Shown: positions 14,971 to 25,241, counted from the stretch's first letter. The stretch is 64,000 nucleotides of DNA from Nibribacter roseus (GCF_042662225.1 NZ_JBHSYQ010000015.1:434001-498000), one strand, 5' to 3'. The notes: generated by a model from the letters alone, not told the origin. Numbers and translations are program-made.

Positions 14971-16676
14971 AAGAGACAAACGAAACCGCCCCTCCACAAC
15001 CAGAGGTAGAAAACCGCCGCCGTCAAGACTGGACCTTCTTTTTAGTGGCTGTTGGGTTACTGTTGGTACTCAACTTTGTGGCTAGCCGCTACTTCTTCCG
15101 GATAGATTTGACCGAAGATAAACGTTATACCATTTCTGAACAAACCAAAGAGTTGTTGGGAAATCTGCAAGAGCAGGTACAGATAACGGTATATTTAGAA
15201 GGTGAATTTCCCGCCGGATTCCGGCGCCTGCAGAATAGCACGCGTGAGATGCTGGAAGAATTCCGCCTGTACTCGGACGGTAAAATACAGTACCAGTTTA
15301 TTGACCCTAGTGCCAACACCAATGAGCAGGCGCGAAACCAATTTTATGGCCAATTGGCGCAGAAGGGGTTGCAGCCTACCAATCTGTTTGCCCAGGAGGG
15401 GGACAAGAAGGTAGAGAAGATCGTATTTCCGGGGGCTTTAGTCTCAGCGGGGCAAAAAGAAACGGCAGTAACCTTGCTAAAAGGCAGCCAGGCTGCCACG
15501 CCTGAGGAACGATTAAATCAATCTATCGAGGGGCTGGAGTATGAGTTGGCATCGGCGCTAAGAAAGGTATCATCGGTTAGCTCCGGGCGAATTGGTGTGT
15601 TGCAAGGGCATGGCGAGCTGTGGGTACCGCAGGCAGCTGATTTCTTGGGTACGCTGTCTGAATACTACACCGTAAATAGGGCTGATTTAACTCAAGTGCC
15701 GGACCTGAATAATTTCAACTTAGTGGTGATGGCCAGACCCTCTCAACCTTATACCGAGGCAGAGAAATACAAGCTAGACCAGTTCATCATGCGGGGGGGC
15801 AAGGTGCTGTTTCTGTTAGATGGCGTGAACGCTTCTTTAGACAGCTTGCGGGAAGGAGTGAATGTGGCTTTCCCGAACGACCTCAATCTCACTGACCTGC
15901 TTTTCAAATACGGCATAAGAATAAACCATGATTTGGTGCAAGATCTGAACGCCAGCTTCATACCTATGGTAACAGGTTATATGGGCAACCAGCCCCAGAC
16001 GCAGTTGGTGCCTTGGAACTACTACCCTCTGCTCACTAATTTCAGTAAGCTCCCCATGACGCGCAATTTAGATGCCGTACAGACTAAGTTTGTCAGCTCA
16101 CTTGACACGGTAAAGGCGGTAGGAATCAAAAAGACGCCACTAATGTGGACCTCCCAATATTCACGCAGACGGGAGGCTCCCGTTTCCATTTCATTAAACG
16201 ACCCAAGGGTAGACCGTGACCCGCGTCAGTTCAGCCAGAACGCTATTCCGGTGGGGTACCTGCTGGAAGGCACCTTCAAATCAGCCTTCAATAATCGTCC
16301 GGTGCCGGAAGGCGTGCTTATTCCTTTTCAAGCGGAAAGTAAGCCTACACAGCTAGTCATTTTCTCTGATGGAGATTTGGCAGCCAATGAAGTGGATCCT
16401 AAAAGTGGTAGGCCTATGGAGCTTGGCTTTGACCGCTTCACCCGCACCCGCTTCGCCAACAAAGAGCTACTGAAGAATGTGGTCGATTTTCTGTTAGATG
16501 AAAAAGGTTTGATTGAGCTTCGCGGGAAAGAAATTCAGCTGCGTCCACTAGATAAGGCAAAGCTTCGCGAGGAAAGAAGCAAGTGGCAGGCAATCAACTT
16601 AGGCGTTCCTTTGGCGCTATTGCTGCTCTTCGGCGTACTTAAGTTCTGGTTCCGCAAACGGAAATACGCGAGGTAA
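14964..16676 (+). CDS. gldG: Gliding-motility ABC transporter component GldG
   Basis: Membrane-anchored accessory component of the GldAFG transporter. The 570-residue protein has an N-terminal membrane helix (about 24-42, FFLVAVGLLLVLNFVAS), the hallmark YFFRIDLTEDKRYTIS junction, a large periplasmic GldG-like/DUF4350-type domain with an LQGHGELW motif at about 213-220, and a C-terminal helix (LGVPLALLLLFGVLKFWF) followed by the charged end RKRKYAR. It overlaps gldF, so translation is coupled, and ends before a good hairpin terminator at 16766. Confidence 0.94.
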   Translation: MVEETNETAPPQPEVENRRRQDWTFFLVAVGLLLVLNFVASRYFFRIDLTEDKRYTISEQTKELLGNLQEQVQITVYLEGEFPAGFRRLQNSTREMLEEFRLYSDGKIQYQFIDPSANTNEQARNQFYGQLAQKGLQPTNLFAQEGDKKVEKIVFPGALVSAGQKETAVTLLKGSQAATPEERLNQSIEGLEYELASALRKVSSVSSGRIGVLQGHGELWVPQAADFLGTLSEYYTVNRADLTQVPDLNNFNLVVMARPSQPYTEAEKYKLDQFIMRGGKVLFLLDGVNASLDSLREGVNVAFPNDLNLTDLLFKYGIRINHDLVQDLNASFIPMVTGYMGNQPQTQLVPWNYYPLLTNFSKLPMTRNLDAVQTKFVSSLDTVKAVGIKKTPLMWTSQYSRRREAPVSISLNDPRVDRDPRQFSQNAIPVGYLLEGTFKSAFNNRPVPEGVLIPFQAESKPTQLVIFSDGDLAANEVDPKSGRPMELGFDRFTRTRFANKELLKNVVDFLLDEKGLIELRGKEIQLRPLDKAKLREERSKWQAINLGVPLALLLLFGVLKFWFRKRKYAR

Positions 16677-16694
16677 CAATTGCTCTAGAAAGCT

Positions 16695-16736
16695 CCTATT
16701 TTCAGCCTGTTTTTGATAAACTAAGTCTAAAACAGG
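16695..16736. repeat. Short palindromic repeat copy 6
   Basis: CCTATTTTCAGCCTG and AGTCTAAAACAGG around TTTTTGATAAACTA, 19 bp after the gldG stop. It is one mismatch short of the family ends. Confidence 0.6.
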
Positions 16737-16765
16737 AACAGTTTAAAATTTGTAGTGCCTGCGCT

Positions 16766-16801
16766 AAAGGCCTCACTGGTATAAACAACGGTGAGGCCTT
16801 T
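16766..16801 (+). terminator. Hairpin terminator downstream of gldG
   Basis: AAAGGCCTCAC and GTGAGGCCTTT form a perfect 11-bp stem across a 14-nt loop, followed by only a short T tract. It is the likely end of the gld transcript. Confidence 0.72.
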
Positions 16802-16911
16802 CTACGCTATAGCAGATACAAATGAAAGGTTAGATCCAAATGAGCTGAGGTTAAAAATTTAGCACTAGAAGGAGTAGACTTGTTATAGGCTTACTTTACC
16901 TAATAAAGGCT

Positions 16912-16949
16912 AAACAGGAAAGGCTGCCATTTGGCAGCCTTTCCTGTTT
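16912..16949. terminator. Bidirectional terminator before the sugar MFS gene
   Basis: AAACAGGAAAGGCTGCC and its exact complement are separated by ATTT (17-bp stem), with T-rich sequence on the plus side and an A-run that gives U's on the minus side. It serves the minus-strand transporter ending at 16968 and insulates the gld operon. Confidence 0.82.
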
Positions 16950-16967
16950 TGTAGATGAAGTCAGCGG

Positions 16968-18581
16968 TTAATGACCGCCTTCTACTCCTAAGTTCTCAAT
17001 ATCATATCCTTGCTTTTTAAGGATTCCGGAAACCCTCCAGGCAAAGAAGGCTAAGTATCCGAAACATACCACGGCTACCCAATATGAAGAGTGAATGTCA
17101 ATGATGTCGGCTAACCCGCCCTGAAGCGGCGGAATGATGGCACCACCCAAAATCATCATGATTAACAGGGAAGAACCTTGGCTTGTATATTTACCCAAAC
17201 CGGTAATGCTTAAAGCAAAAATACTGGACCACATAATAGAGCAGATCAAACCTCCGCTTATGAAAGCGAACAAACCTACTTTTCCGGTTGTATAAAGACC
17301 AATAATCATAGCCACCACACCTAACAGACCCAGGCCCATCAGCAACTTGGCAGGCTTACCTTGAGACCAGAAGTTAACCGCTATCATGATAGCAATACAA
17401 ACCGCATACACATACAGGTCATTCACTGCGTTTCCGCTGATGTAGTTTACAATCAATACTACTGCAAAAGCAATGAACGGCACTACCACGCTCAGAATAG
17501 TACGGGTGCTTTTAGAAACATTGAAGATCGTCACGGCACTCATCCAGCGGCCAATCATTAAGCTTCCCCAATAAAGAGAGATGTACCTAGAGATCTGGGC
17601 CTCATTGTAACCACCAAATTCCTCAGTCATCAACAAAGCACCCAAATTACTTTGAATAGTTACCTCAACCCCCACATACACAAAGATAGCGATCATGCCT
17701 AGGGTCAATTGCGGGTAACGCATAGCTCCCCAGCCTTCTCCACTACCTTGGGCAGCCTTGGTAGATAAAACCAAGATCAATATCACGCTTAAGAGAGCCA
17801 GAACTAAGAGAATAAGGGTGGTGGAGTCACTTTCTGGCAATAATTTTCCTACTAAAGACAAAGCAATGATAACACCAGTAATGGCCAACAATGCTTTGGT
17901 TGCTTTGCTACTGCGCTCCGGTTCTTCGTCTGACGTTACGCGTGGCATTTTACGGATAGAGAAGATACCAGCCACCAAAAGGAATACCCCAGCTAAGATA
18001 AGATACAGCATGTTAATAGAGCTGGTAGTAGCAGCCTCAATTTGCTCCGGAGAGGCAACCACGGCTCCAAACAAAACAAGCGTAATAATAATTGGTCCTA
18101 AAGTAGTACCAAGCGAGTTAACCCCACCAGTAAGATTTAAGCGGTGCATACCCGTAGCCGGGTCGCCTAGCGCTACGGCAAAAGGGTTAGCGGCTGTTTG
18201 CTGCAACGAGAAGCCCAGGGCAATTACGAAAAAGGCTAATAAGATAAACCAATAATTCTCAGAACCTACCGCAGGCAGCATAAGGAGGGCGCCCACCACT
18301 GAGATGATCAAGCCGTAAATTATTCCTTTTTTGTACCCAATTTTATTCAAGAAGTCAAATCCTACACTGGTAGAGTAGAGGTATAGTAGCAGTGAGCCAA
18401 TAAAGTAAGCCCCATAGAAGGCGGAGTCAATCAACTGCGACTCAAATTGGGTTAAATCAAAGTGGGTTTTACAGAAGGGAATGAATACTCCGTTTGAGGC
18501 TGCCAGAAAGCCCCAGAAAAAAAATACCATCGCCAGCGTGTACAATGCCGAGCTGTAGCTTTTACTAGATTGTTGCTCCAT
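16968..18581 (-). CDS. Sugar MFS transporter (FucP-like)
   Basis: Inner-membrane sugar:H+ symporter of the major facilitator superfamily. The 537-residue protein is longer than FucP (about 440), with extra hydrophobic helices in the middle (after ~225, KALLAITGVIIALSLVGKLL) and end. Recognisable FucP features are SLQQTAANPFAVALGDP (about 125-142) and LTGGVNSLGTTLGPI. The start MEQQSSKSYSSALYTLAMVFFFWGF is typical of Bacteroidota glucose/galactose-type MFS proteins near starch loci. It lies beside the LacI regulator and upstream of susC, so it probably imports glucose or maltose released by the locus. The specific sugar cannot be read from sequence. Confidence 0.88.
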   Translation of the reverse strand: MEQQSSKSYSSALYTLAMVFFFWGFLAASNGVFIPFCKTHFDLTQFESQLIDSAFYGAYFIGSLLLYLYSTSVGFDFLNKIGYKKGIIYGLIISVVGALLMLPAVGSENYWFILLAFFVIALGFSLQQTAANPFAVALGDPATGMHRLNLTGGVNSLGTTLGPIIITLVLFGAVVASPEQIEAATTSSINMLYLILAGVFLLVAGIFSIRKMPRVTSDEEPERSSKATKALLAITGVIIALSLVGKLLPESDSTTLILLVLALLSVILILVLSTKAAQGSGEGWGAMRYPQLTLGMIAIFVYVGVEVTIQSNLGALLMTEEFGGYNEAQISRYISLYWGSLMIGRWMSAVTIFNVSKSTRTILSVVVPFIAFAVVLIVNYISGNAVNDLYVYAVCIAIMIAVNFWSQGKPAKLLMGLGLLGVVAMIIGLYTTGKVGLFAFISGGLICSIMWSSIFALSITGLGKYTSQGSSLLIMMILGGAIIPPLQGGLADIIDIHSSYWVAVVCFGYLAFFAWRVSGILKKQGYDIENLGVEGGH

Positions 18582-19125
18582 AAAATGGTTTAATGAGAGA
18601 GAGATTTGAAGTGTTAGTTATAAGAACAGATTGAGTAATTGCAAAATCGGTTCTAAACTAAAAAAATTAATCATCAATTAAGCCTAACAGGGGGTAATTT
18701 TTGAATACCTCTTACAGCATTTACTACTCCAGTGCCAGAGTTGTAAGATTCTAGAATAGGTAAATAACTCAGCCTTTACCCTTTAAAAAGAAACAATTGA
18801 AAGATCTACTATTTCTTGTAGGTTTCTCATTTGTAATAAATATTTCAAAATTTTCCTGTATCGTAGCCTTTCTAGAGGCGGGTGTAGTTTTAGGTGCATC
18901 AGGAAAATGAAGATATGGATTTAATTTTATGAGACAATATTTGAATTAATATGTTAAATACATGTGGTTTCAAAAAACTCATTTAGTAGCACATAAGAAC
19001 AGCAATAAATAATAGAAGTTGTTTTAGAGCTGATTTTTCAAAAACAGGTCTAAAACAACAGGTGATCTAAAGACACTTGGGGAAACTTGAACTGAAGAGG
19101 TGCATGTCATGCTACTGCTTGCTGG
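18582..19125. other. Gene-free 540 bp between the MFS gene and the LacI gene
   Basis: AT-rich, no convincing open frame and no RNA gene recognised. It must hold the promoter of the minus-strand MFS gene. The only structured element is the palindromic repeat at 19019-19058, next to the LacI gene end. Confidence 0.6.
19019..19058. repeat. Short palindromic repeat copy 7
   Basis: TTGTTTTAGAGCTG and CAGGTCTAAAACAA around ATTTTTCAAAAA. It lies downstream of the LacI-family gene stop (19126). Confidence 0.7.
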
Positions 19126-20178
19126 CTATGAATGGTTCTCCCTCTTGCGGTCAGATGACTCCCGCACAACCAACACCGGATCTAACACAATCTTCTTGGG
19201 TTGTTCCAACTCCAGGGTAGGAGCAGTGGAATTGTTTTTTTGAGCCAGTGCCTCTAAAAACAGGTTGAACGCTTCTTCGCCCATTTGGGGAGCCTGCTGG
19301 TCAATGGTAGAAAGGCTGGGGGTAACATAAGGGCTAAACGACTCATTTCCGAAACCAACCATTCCTATTTGTTCAGGCATTTTATAACCCTGCTTCTTTA
19401 TATATTGCAGAGCTCCTAAACCGGTAAAATCTTCGGCGGCAAATATGGCATCTGGTTTTTTAGAGCTATTGAATAAGTACTCAGCCCCCATTCTACCTGA
19501 CTCTACCGAGTTTTTGCCGTACTGAATTAAATCATCGTCTACGGTTAGGTTATTCGAGCGCAAAGCATCAACATACCCGCAAAGGCGGTCATTGAAAATT
19601 TTGATGTGCTGTGGACCAGAAATATGGGCAATACGGTTATAGCCTTGCTGGATTAAATGCTCGGTGGCCATAAATGCCCCTTTATAATCATCTACTACCA
19701 CAGAAGGGGCCTTGAGTTCATCTTTGGTCCGGTCAAAAAGTACCAGCGGTACTTTCCGCTTCTTTACTTCCAGAAAGTGGTCGTAATTAGTAGTCTCCAT
19801 GGCAATAGAAGCAATAATGCCATCTACGCTGGTTTGCAGCAGTGTTTCTATACCCTCTACCTCGTATTCGCCGTTTTCAGTTGACTGGAACAATAACACA
19901 TTGTATCCTTTGGTGCGGGCAAGTCTTTCTATACCATGTACTACTGCGGCAAAAAAACCAATTTCAGAACTGGGAATAACAATGCCTATAATATTGGTTC
20001 TGCCTGAACGGAGAGAAGAAGCCAGGCGGTTCTGTTTGTAATTTAAATTTTGTGCAGCCGTCTTGATAAGCTCTTTTGTAGCCACACTTATAGATGGATG
20101 GTCATTTAAAGCCTTTGAAACGGTAGAAGGGGATGTATTCAGCTCCTTTGCGATGTCATGAATGGTGATTCTCGCCAT
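19126..20178 (-). CDS. LacI-family transcriptional regulator of the starch locus
   Basis: Sugar-responsive DNA-binding regulator. Residues 1-~55 form the LacI helix-turn-helix with hinge (ITIHDIAKELNTSPSTVSKA, then LNYKQNRLASSLRSGRTN). The rest is a periplasmic-binding-protein fold with typical landmarks (GIVIPSSEIGFFAAVVHGIE, VDGIIASIAME, PDAIFAAEDFTGLGAL, STIDQQAPQMGEEAF). The 350-residue length is standard. It is divergent from susC with about 430 bp between starts. A near-match to the GGAAATCGATTTCC operator overlaps its own leader (20183-20196), suggesting autoregulation. Many Bacteroidota starch loci use SusR instead, so this is a variant control design. Confidence 0.93.
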   Translation of the reverse strand: MARITIHDIAKELNTSPSTVSKALNDHPSISVATKELIKTAAQNLNYKQNRLASSLRSGRTNIIGIVIPSSEIGFFAAVVHGIERLARTKGYNVLLFQSTENGEYEVEGIETLLQTSVDGIIASIAMETTNYDHFLEVKKRKVPLVLFDRTKDELKAPSVVVDDYKGAFMATEHLIQQGYNRIAHISGPQHIKIFNDRLCGYVDALRSNNLTVDDDLIQYGKNSVESGRMGAEYLFNSSKKPDAIFAAEDFTGLGALQYIKKQGYKMPEQIGMVGFGNESFSPYVTPSLSTIDQQAPQMGEEAFNLFLEALAQKNNSTAPTLELEQPKKIVLDPVLVVRESSDRKRENHS

Positions 20179-20182
20179 AGTG

Positions 20183-20196
20183 GGTTATCGATTTCT
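20183..20196. promoter_or_regulatory. Putative LacI-family operator, autoregulatory
   Basis: GGTTATCGATTTCT matches 11 of 14 bases of GGAAATCGATTTCC and starts 5 bp upstream of the regulator's start codon, a position fit for repression of its own translation-initiation region or transcript. Confidence 0.45.
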
Positions 20197-20492
20197 TCAG
20201 CAAATAAAGTTAAAAAACTGGAGGTGAGCGGAATGGTTGAAAAAAATATAAAAAAGCGCCTGTAGTAGAACGATTTCTTTGTAATAGTCGTAAAAGGCGC
20301 AAATCCCCCGCTTGCTAAAAGCATCTCAAGTGAAACAAAACTAATTATTCATCTCATAATATCAGGCCTCTCAAGAATAAAAAATTTTAAAAAGTTATTT
20401 CCTTGAGTCGTTTATTTAGAAAATTGTTAAAAATCTGAAAATTTTTATGTTCAAAAATCTTTGAGATAAGAAAAGAAATCCTTAAATCGCTA

Positions 20493-20508
20493 AGGAAATC
20501 GATTTCCT
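20493..20508. promoter_or_regulatory. Putative LacI-family operator upstream of susC
   Basis: AGGAAATCGATTTCCT is a perfect 16-bp palindrome with the central CG step usual for LacI/PurR-type operators. A weaker repeat, GGAAAATCAATTCC, follows at 20518-20531 with about 24 bp between centres, roughly two helical turns. They lie about 110 and 85 bp upstream of the susC ATG. The remaining intergenic DNA (20197-20492) is AT-rich with no other structure seen. Confidence 0.6.
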
Positions 20509-20604
20509 AAATGAGTTGGAAAATCAATTCCATTGATAATCAGCTTTTTGTGTAACTGTCAATTACACCTTTATTCTATAGTTTCAAATCCTAACCCTTC
20601 TTTT

Positions 20605-23600
20605 ATGACAAACATATTACCAAAAGTGCAGCCAACATTAAACAGTTGGTTTACTCTATGGCAGCACAGGAAGATGGCTTACCTGACTATGCTGTTTATA
20701 GCTTTATTAGCAGTAGGCTCCGGTCAGGCTTTCGCTCAACAAAGAACTGTTACTGGAGTAGTGACAGGTAGTGATGGAGCACCTCTGATAGGAGTAACGG
20801 TCGCCCTAAAAGGAACGACCACCGCCACTGCTACTGATGCTAATGGACAATTCTCTTTACCAGTGTCAGGCAGCGGCGGCACTTTGGTGCTTTCTTACAT
20901 AGGTTATGTTACACAAGAAGTTTCTGTGGGAAATCAATCTAATGTAAATGTAACCTTGGCCACAGATGCAAAGGCATTGGAAGAAATTGTTGTGGTGGGG
21001 TATGGTACCCAGCGGCGCGAAGATGTAACAGGTTCTGTCGCTACTGTAACAGAAGAAAACTTCAACCGTGGTCAGGTAACCACACCGGACCAATTAATTA
21101 CCGGTAGAGTGGCAGGTGTGCAAATTACTTCAAATGGTGGCGCCCCCGGCTCCGGTAGCACAATCCGGATCAGAGGTGGATCTTCTTTGGGAGCAAGCAA
21201 TGATCCATTGATAGTGATTGACGGTGTCCCGGTTGACAACGGAACAATCTCCGGTTCACCTAACCCTCTTAGTCTTATCAACCCTAATGATATTGAATCT
21301 TTCAATATTTTGAAAGATGCGTCTGCTACTGCTATTTATGGTTCCAGAGCATCTAACGGGGTAATCATCATCACTACTAAAAAGGGTTTGGCTGATGCAC
21401 CTTTCAAGGTGAATTTTAACACCATTGCCTCTATCTATAGATTAACTGATCAGGTAGATGTTCTTTCTGCCGATGAGTTTCGTGAGGCGGTGCTTCGTGA
21501 AAAAGGGCCAAGCCAGGAAGCATTGTTAGGAGATGCCAGGACCAATTGGCAAGATCAGATTTTTAGAGACGCTTTTGGTATTGACAATAACCTTGTGTTC
21601 AGTGGCTCAGTGAAAAGCCTGCCATACCGGGTGTCATTAGGATATTTAGATCAACAGGGCACGTTGAAAACAGGACACTTGAAAAGGAGTTCTGCGGCTA
21701 TAAACCTGACGCCAAGCTTTTTAGATGATCACCTGCGCGTGAACCTGAATGTTAGAGGAACGCTCTCTAAAAGCAGATTTGCAGATGAGGGAGCAATTGG
21801 TTCAGCGGTAGCGTTTGACCCTACTCAACCTGTTTATTCAGACGATTCCCGTTTTGGAGGCTATTATGAGTGGGCCAATGCAAACGGACCGCTTCTGCTG
21901 TCTCCAAGAAACCCTTTGAGCATGCTGGAGCAAAGACGTGATCAGGGTGAGGTATTCAGAAGCATAGGAAGCATGCAGTTAGATTACCGCTTCCATTTCC
22001 TGCCAGATCTGCGGGCTAACCTGAATGTGGGTTATGACCTTTCCAGAAGCGAAGGCGGGGTGGTAGTGGCGCCAACGTTGGCTTCAGGTTTCTCAACAGC
22101 AGGTAGCCGTAGCCAATACGAGCAGGAGAGAGACAGCCGCTTAATGGATTTCTACTTCAACTATGCAAAAGAAATTACAGCACTTAAAAGCCGTGTTGAT
22201 GCTACTGTAGGCTATTCTTACCAGTATTTTAAAACCTACAGCCCTTCTTTTGCCACCTTCAATGAAGCGGGTACGGTAGAGTTAACCCAAGCTGCTCCTT
22301 TTCCTTTTGAAGTTGAAAATGCACTGATCGGCTTCTTTGGGCGTGTGAACTATACCTTTAACGACCGCTACGTATTAACTGCCAATATCCGCAGAGACGG
22401 TTCTTCAAGATTCTCGCCAGACACCCGTTGGGGTACTTTCCCAGCGTTGGCCTTTGCCTGGAGAATTAATCAGGAAAGTTTCTTGAGAAATGCCACTGCC
22501 ATCACTGACTTGAAACTGAGATTGGGTTATGGCTTAACTGGTCAGCAGGACTTTGGTCAAAGCTATCCTTACCTGGCTCGCTATACTTTCAGTGAGAACA
22601 CAGCCATGTATCCTTTCGGGAACCAATACTACAACACACTACGTCCTGCCGAATATGACAGAAATATTAAGTGGGAAGAAACCAAGCAGTACAACGTAGG
22701 ATTAGACTTCGGCTTGTTCAACGATAAGTTTACTGGTACCATTGATTATTACCGTAAAGAAACCAAAGACCTGTTGGGTACTATCATTCCAGCGGCTGGT
22801 TCTAACCTATCTAACAGACTCTTCACTAACGTTGGAAGCTTGGAGTCTGAAGGGGTTGAGGTAACGTTGAACTTCAACCCAATTAACCTTGAAAATGTCA
22901 ACTGGAACTTTAGCGTAAATGGTACTTATACAGATGTCACCATTACCCGCCTGACTAATGTGGACGAAACAAACAGCGTAGGAAGCCCTCAAGGTGGTAT
23001 CTCTGGCGGTACAGGTAATACTGTTCAGGTGCATACGGTGGGATATACCCCATTTGCTTTCTATGTATACAAACAGGTGTATAACGAAGAAGGCAAGCCT
23101 GTAGAAGGTGTGTATGCTGATTTGAACAACGATGGTATCATTAACCAGAATGACCTCTACCGTTATAAGGCACCTATGTCACCCGTATACTTAGGTTTCA
23201 GCAATGACCTTACCGTTAAAAACTGGAATCTGAACTTTGTGCTACGGGCTAACCTAGGAAACTACGTTTATAACAACGTGTTCTCCAATAACGGCACTTA
23301 CCAGAACATTAACCGCACCGATTTCCTGACGAACATGTCTAGAAATGTGCTGGAGACAAACTTTACCGGTTTAAGCGCAGAGCAGCCACGCCTCTTGTCT
23401 GACTACTATATCCAAAACGCTTCTTTCCTGCGGATGGATAATATCACCCTGTCTTACAATTTTGGAAAAATAGCCAGAGACAGAGTAAATCTTCGTTTGT
23501 CAGGTACTGTGCAAAACGCCTTTGTCATCACAAAGTATGAGGGTCTTGATCCAGAAGTGGGCGGTGGTATAGATAACAATCTTTACCCTAGAGCCAGAGT

Positions 23601-23631
23601 GTTTTCCTTAGGCGCTAACCTTGATTTCTAA
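20605..23631 (+). CDS. SusC-like TonB-linked outer-membrane receptor
   Basis: Outer-membrane channel importing maltooligosaccharides with its SusD lid, powered by TonB. From ATG 20605 the protein is 1008 residues. It has a signal peptide ending near GSGQAFAQQ (about 50), a carboxypeptidase-D regulatory-like domain (TVTGVVTGSDGAPLIGVTVA to about 120), a TonB-box/plug start (ALEEIVVVGYGTQRREDVTG), the plug core (IRIRGGSSLGASNDPLIVID) and a C-terminal barrel ending VFSLGANLDF. The final aromatic residue fits outer-membrane insertion. The frame extends upstream to a TTG at 20533, but ATG 20605 gives the better signal region. First gene of susC-D-E and nearest to the main operator. Confidence 0.95.
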   Translation: MTNILPKVQPTLNSWFTLWQHRKMAYLTMLFIALLAVGSGQAFAQQRTVTGVVTGSDGAPLIGVTVALKGTTTATATDANGQFSLPVSGSGGTLVLSYIGYVTQEVSVGNQSNVNVTLATDAKALEEIVVVGYGTQRREDVTGSVATVTEENFNRGQVTTPDQLITGRVAGVQITSNGGAPGSGSTIRIRGGSSLGASNDPLIVIDGVPVDNGTISGSPNPLSLINPNDIESFNILKDASATAIYGSRASNGVIIITTKKGLADAPFKVNFNTIASIYRLTDQVDVLSADEFREAVLREKGPSQEALLGDARTNWQDQIFRDAFGIDNNLVFSGSVKSLPYRVSLGYLDQQGTLKTGHLKRSSAAINLTPSFLDDHLRVNLNVRGTLSKSRFADEGAIGSAVAFDPTQPVYSDDSRFGGYYEWANANGPLLLSPRNPLSMLEQRRDQGEVFRSIGSMQLDYRFHFLPDLRANLNVGYDLSRSEGGVVVAPTLASGFSTAGSRSQYEQERDSRLMDFYFNYAKEITALKSRVDATVGYSYQYFKTYSPSFATFNEAGTVELTQAAPFPFEVENALIGFFGRVNYTFNDRYVLTANIRRDGSSRFSPDTRWGTFPALAFAWRINQESFLRNATAITDLKLRLGYGLTGQQDFGQSYPYLARYTFSENTAMYPFGNQYYNTLRPAEYDRNIKWEETKQYNVGLDFGLFNDKFTGTIDYYRKETKDLLGTIIPAAGSNLSNRLFTNVGSLESEGVEVTLNFNPINLENVNWNFSVNGTYTDVTITRLTNVDETNSVGSPQGGISGGTGNTVQVHTVGYTPFAFYVYKQVYNEEGKPVEGVYADLNNDGIINQNDLYRYKAPMSPVYLGFSNDLTVKNWNLNFVLRANLGNYVYNNVFSNNGTYQNINRTDFLTNMSRNVLETNFTGLSAEQPRLLSDYYIQNASFLRMDNITLSYNFGKIARDRVNLRLSGTVQNAFVITKYEGLDPEVGGGIDNNLYPRARVFSLGANLDF

Positions 23632-23648
23632 AATTTAAAGAGAGAGAA

Positions 23649-25241
23649 ATGACAAGTAATATTATAAAGAAAATGGTAGTGGCAGGGGGAATCGCTTTAT
23701 CGATGACCGCTTGTACCGATGACCTTAATCTAGCACCTCAATACGAGGTGACATCTGCCAGTCTCTACAAAGACTTTGCGAACTACAAATCTGTATTGGC
23801 GAAGATATACGGCGGATATGCTTTGACTGGTCTTAAAACAGACGGAGCCCCAGACCTTTCTGGTTTTGACGAGGGAAAATCAAATTACATCAGAGCCTAC
23901 TGGACGTTACAGGAGCTATCTACCGATGAAGCCGTCATTGCCTGGAGTGATGTGTTTCCTATTCATAACATGAATTGGAATTCTGGCACAGAGGCTGTGC
24001 GTATGATGTATGATCGTATATTCTACCAGGTTGCTCTGACCAATGAGTTTATCCGGAATACTACAGACGCTAGACTAGCTGAGAACGGTATTACCGGTGC
24101 TAACCTGGAAGAGGCAAGAAATTACCGTGCCGAAGCCCGTTTCTTAAGAGCCATGACCTATTGGCATGCGCTTGATCTGTATGGAAACGTACCTTTTGTG
24201 ACAGAGACAGACCCAATAGGTTTTTTTAATCCTCCCCAGATTTCCCGCGCCGAATTATTCGCATGGGTGGAGTCTGAGCTGTTGGCAGTGGAAGCTGAGT
24301 TGGTTCCGGCGCGCCAGAACGAATACCCACGAGCTGACAAAGCCGCTGCCTGGATGGTATTGGCCAAACTGTACCTGAATGCAGAGGTTTACACGGGGCA
24401 GGCTCGCTACACAGATGCCATTACCTATTCCAAAAAAGTAATTGACGCAGGGTATACACTCGCGCCAGAATATCCAGAATTGTTCATGGCTGATAACGAC
24501 AGATATGCGCGTACAACTGGTGGCGTACCTCAGGAAATAATCTTACCGGTAGCCTTTGACGGCAGAAGAACCACCTCATGGGGAGGAACTACTTTCCTGA
24601 TTCATGCCTCACTGGGGCCTGAGCATAATGCGGCTGCTTTTGGTATGAACGGAGGATGGGGCGGTTTAAGGGCTACACCAGAGGTGATTGATTTGTTCAA
24701 CACATCTGACGAACGCGCCATTTACCATACTGAAGGTCATACGAAAGAGATTGAAGCCATCAGTAATTTTGCTAACGGTTACCCTCTAAACAAATACACC
24801 AACATTACTTCTACCGGTGCACCAGGTTCAGACCCAGGCTTGAACTTCCCAGACACAGACTTTCCACTTTTCCGTTTGGCTGACGCCTATTTAATGTATG
24901 CCGAAGCAGTGTTGAGAGGTGGAACCGGTGGAGATAGAGCTACTGCTTTGGGTTATGTAAACATGCTAAGAAACAGAGCCTTCAACGGTGCCGGGAGCAT
25001 TTCTGATGCGCAGTTAACCCTTAATTTTATCTTGAACGAGAGAGCCAGAGAACTGCACTGGGAAGGACACCGCCGTACTGACTTAATCCGGTATGGACTG
25101 TTTACCAGCAGTAACTACTTATGGGCTTGGAAAGGGGGCGTACCAGCTGGTAGAGGTGTAGCAGATTACCGTAGGTTGTATCCAATCCCGGCTTCTGACT
25201 TGGCTGCCAATCCGAACCTAAAGCAGAACACAGGTTATTAA
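23649..25241 (+). CDS. SusD-like starch-binding outer-membrane lipoprotein
   Basis: Surface glycan-binding lid of the SusCD complex. The 530-residue protein has a lipoprotein signal with lipobox SMTAC (about residues 18-22), followed by DDLNLAPQ. It carries the RagB/SusD layout: an N-terminal SusD-like helical/TPR region (AEARFLRAMTYWHALDLYGNVPFV at about 157-180) and a C-terminal domain with LADAYLMYAEAVLRGG, ALGYVNMLRNRA and NERARELHWEGHRRTDLIRYG. It ends PIPASDLAANPNLKQNTGY as is usual. It lies 17 bp after susC. Confidence 0.96.
   Translation: MTSNIIKKMVVAGGIALSMTACTDDLNLAPQYEVTSASLYKDFANYKSVLAKIYGGYALTGLKTDGAPDLSGFDEGKSNYIRAYWTLQELSTDEAVIAWSDVFPIHNMNWNSGTEAVRMMYDRIFYQVALTNEFIRNTTDARLAENGITGANLEEARNYRAEARFLRAMTYWHALDLYGNVPFVTETDPIGFFNPPQISRAELFAWVESELLAVEAELVPARQNEYPRADKAAAWMVLAKLYLNAEVYTGQARYTDAITYSKKVIDAGYTLAPEYPELFMADNDRYARTTGGVPQEIILPVAFDGRRTTSWGGTTFLIHASLGPEHNAAAFGMNGGWGGLRATPEVIDLFNTSDERAIYHTEGHTKEIEAISNFANGYPLNKYTNITSTGAPGSDPGLNFPDTDFPLFRLADAYLMYAEAVLRGGTGGDRATALGYVNMLRNRAFNGAGSISDAQLTLNFILNERARELHWEGHRRTDLIRYGLFTSSNYLWAWKGGVPAGRGVADYRRLYPIPASDLAANPNLKQNTGY

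Noticed and set aside
20541..20587. Promoter of susC from TTTTTG and TATAGTTTC boxes
   Set aside because: The two boxes are spaced about 28 bp apart and the -7 match is poor, so the promoter was not called.
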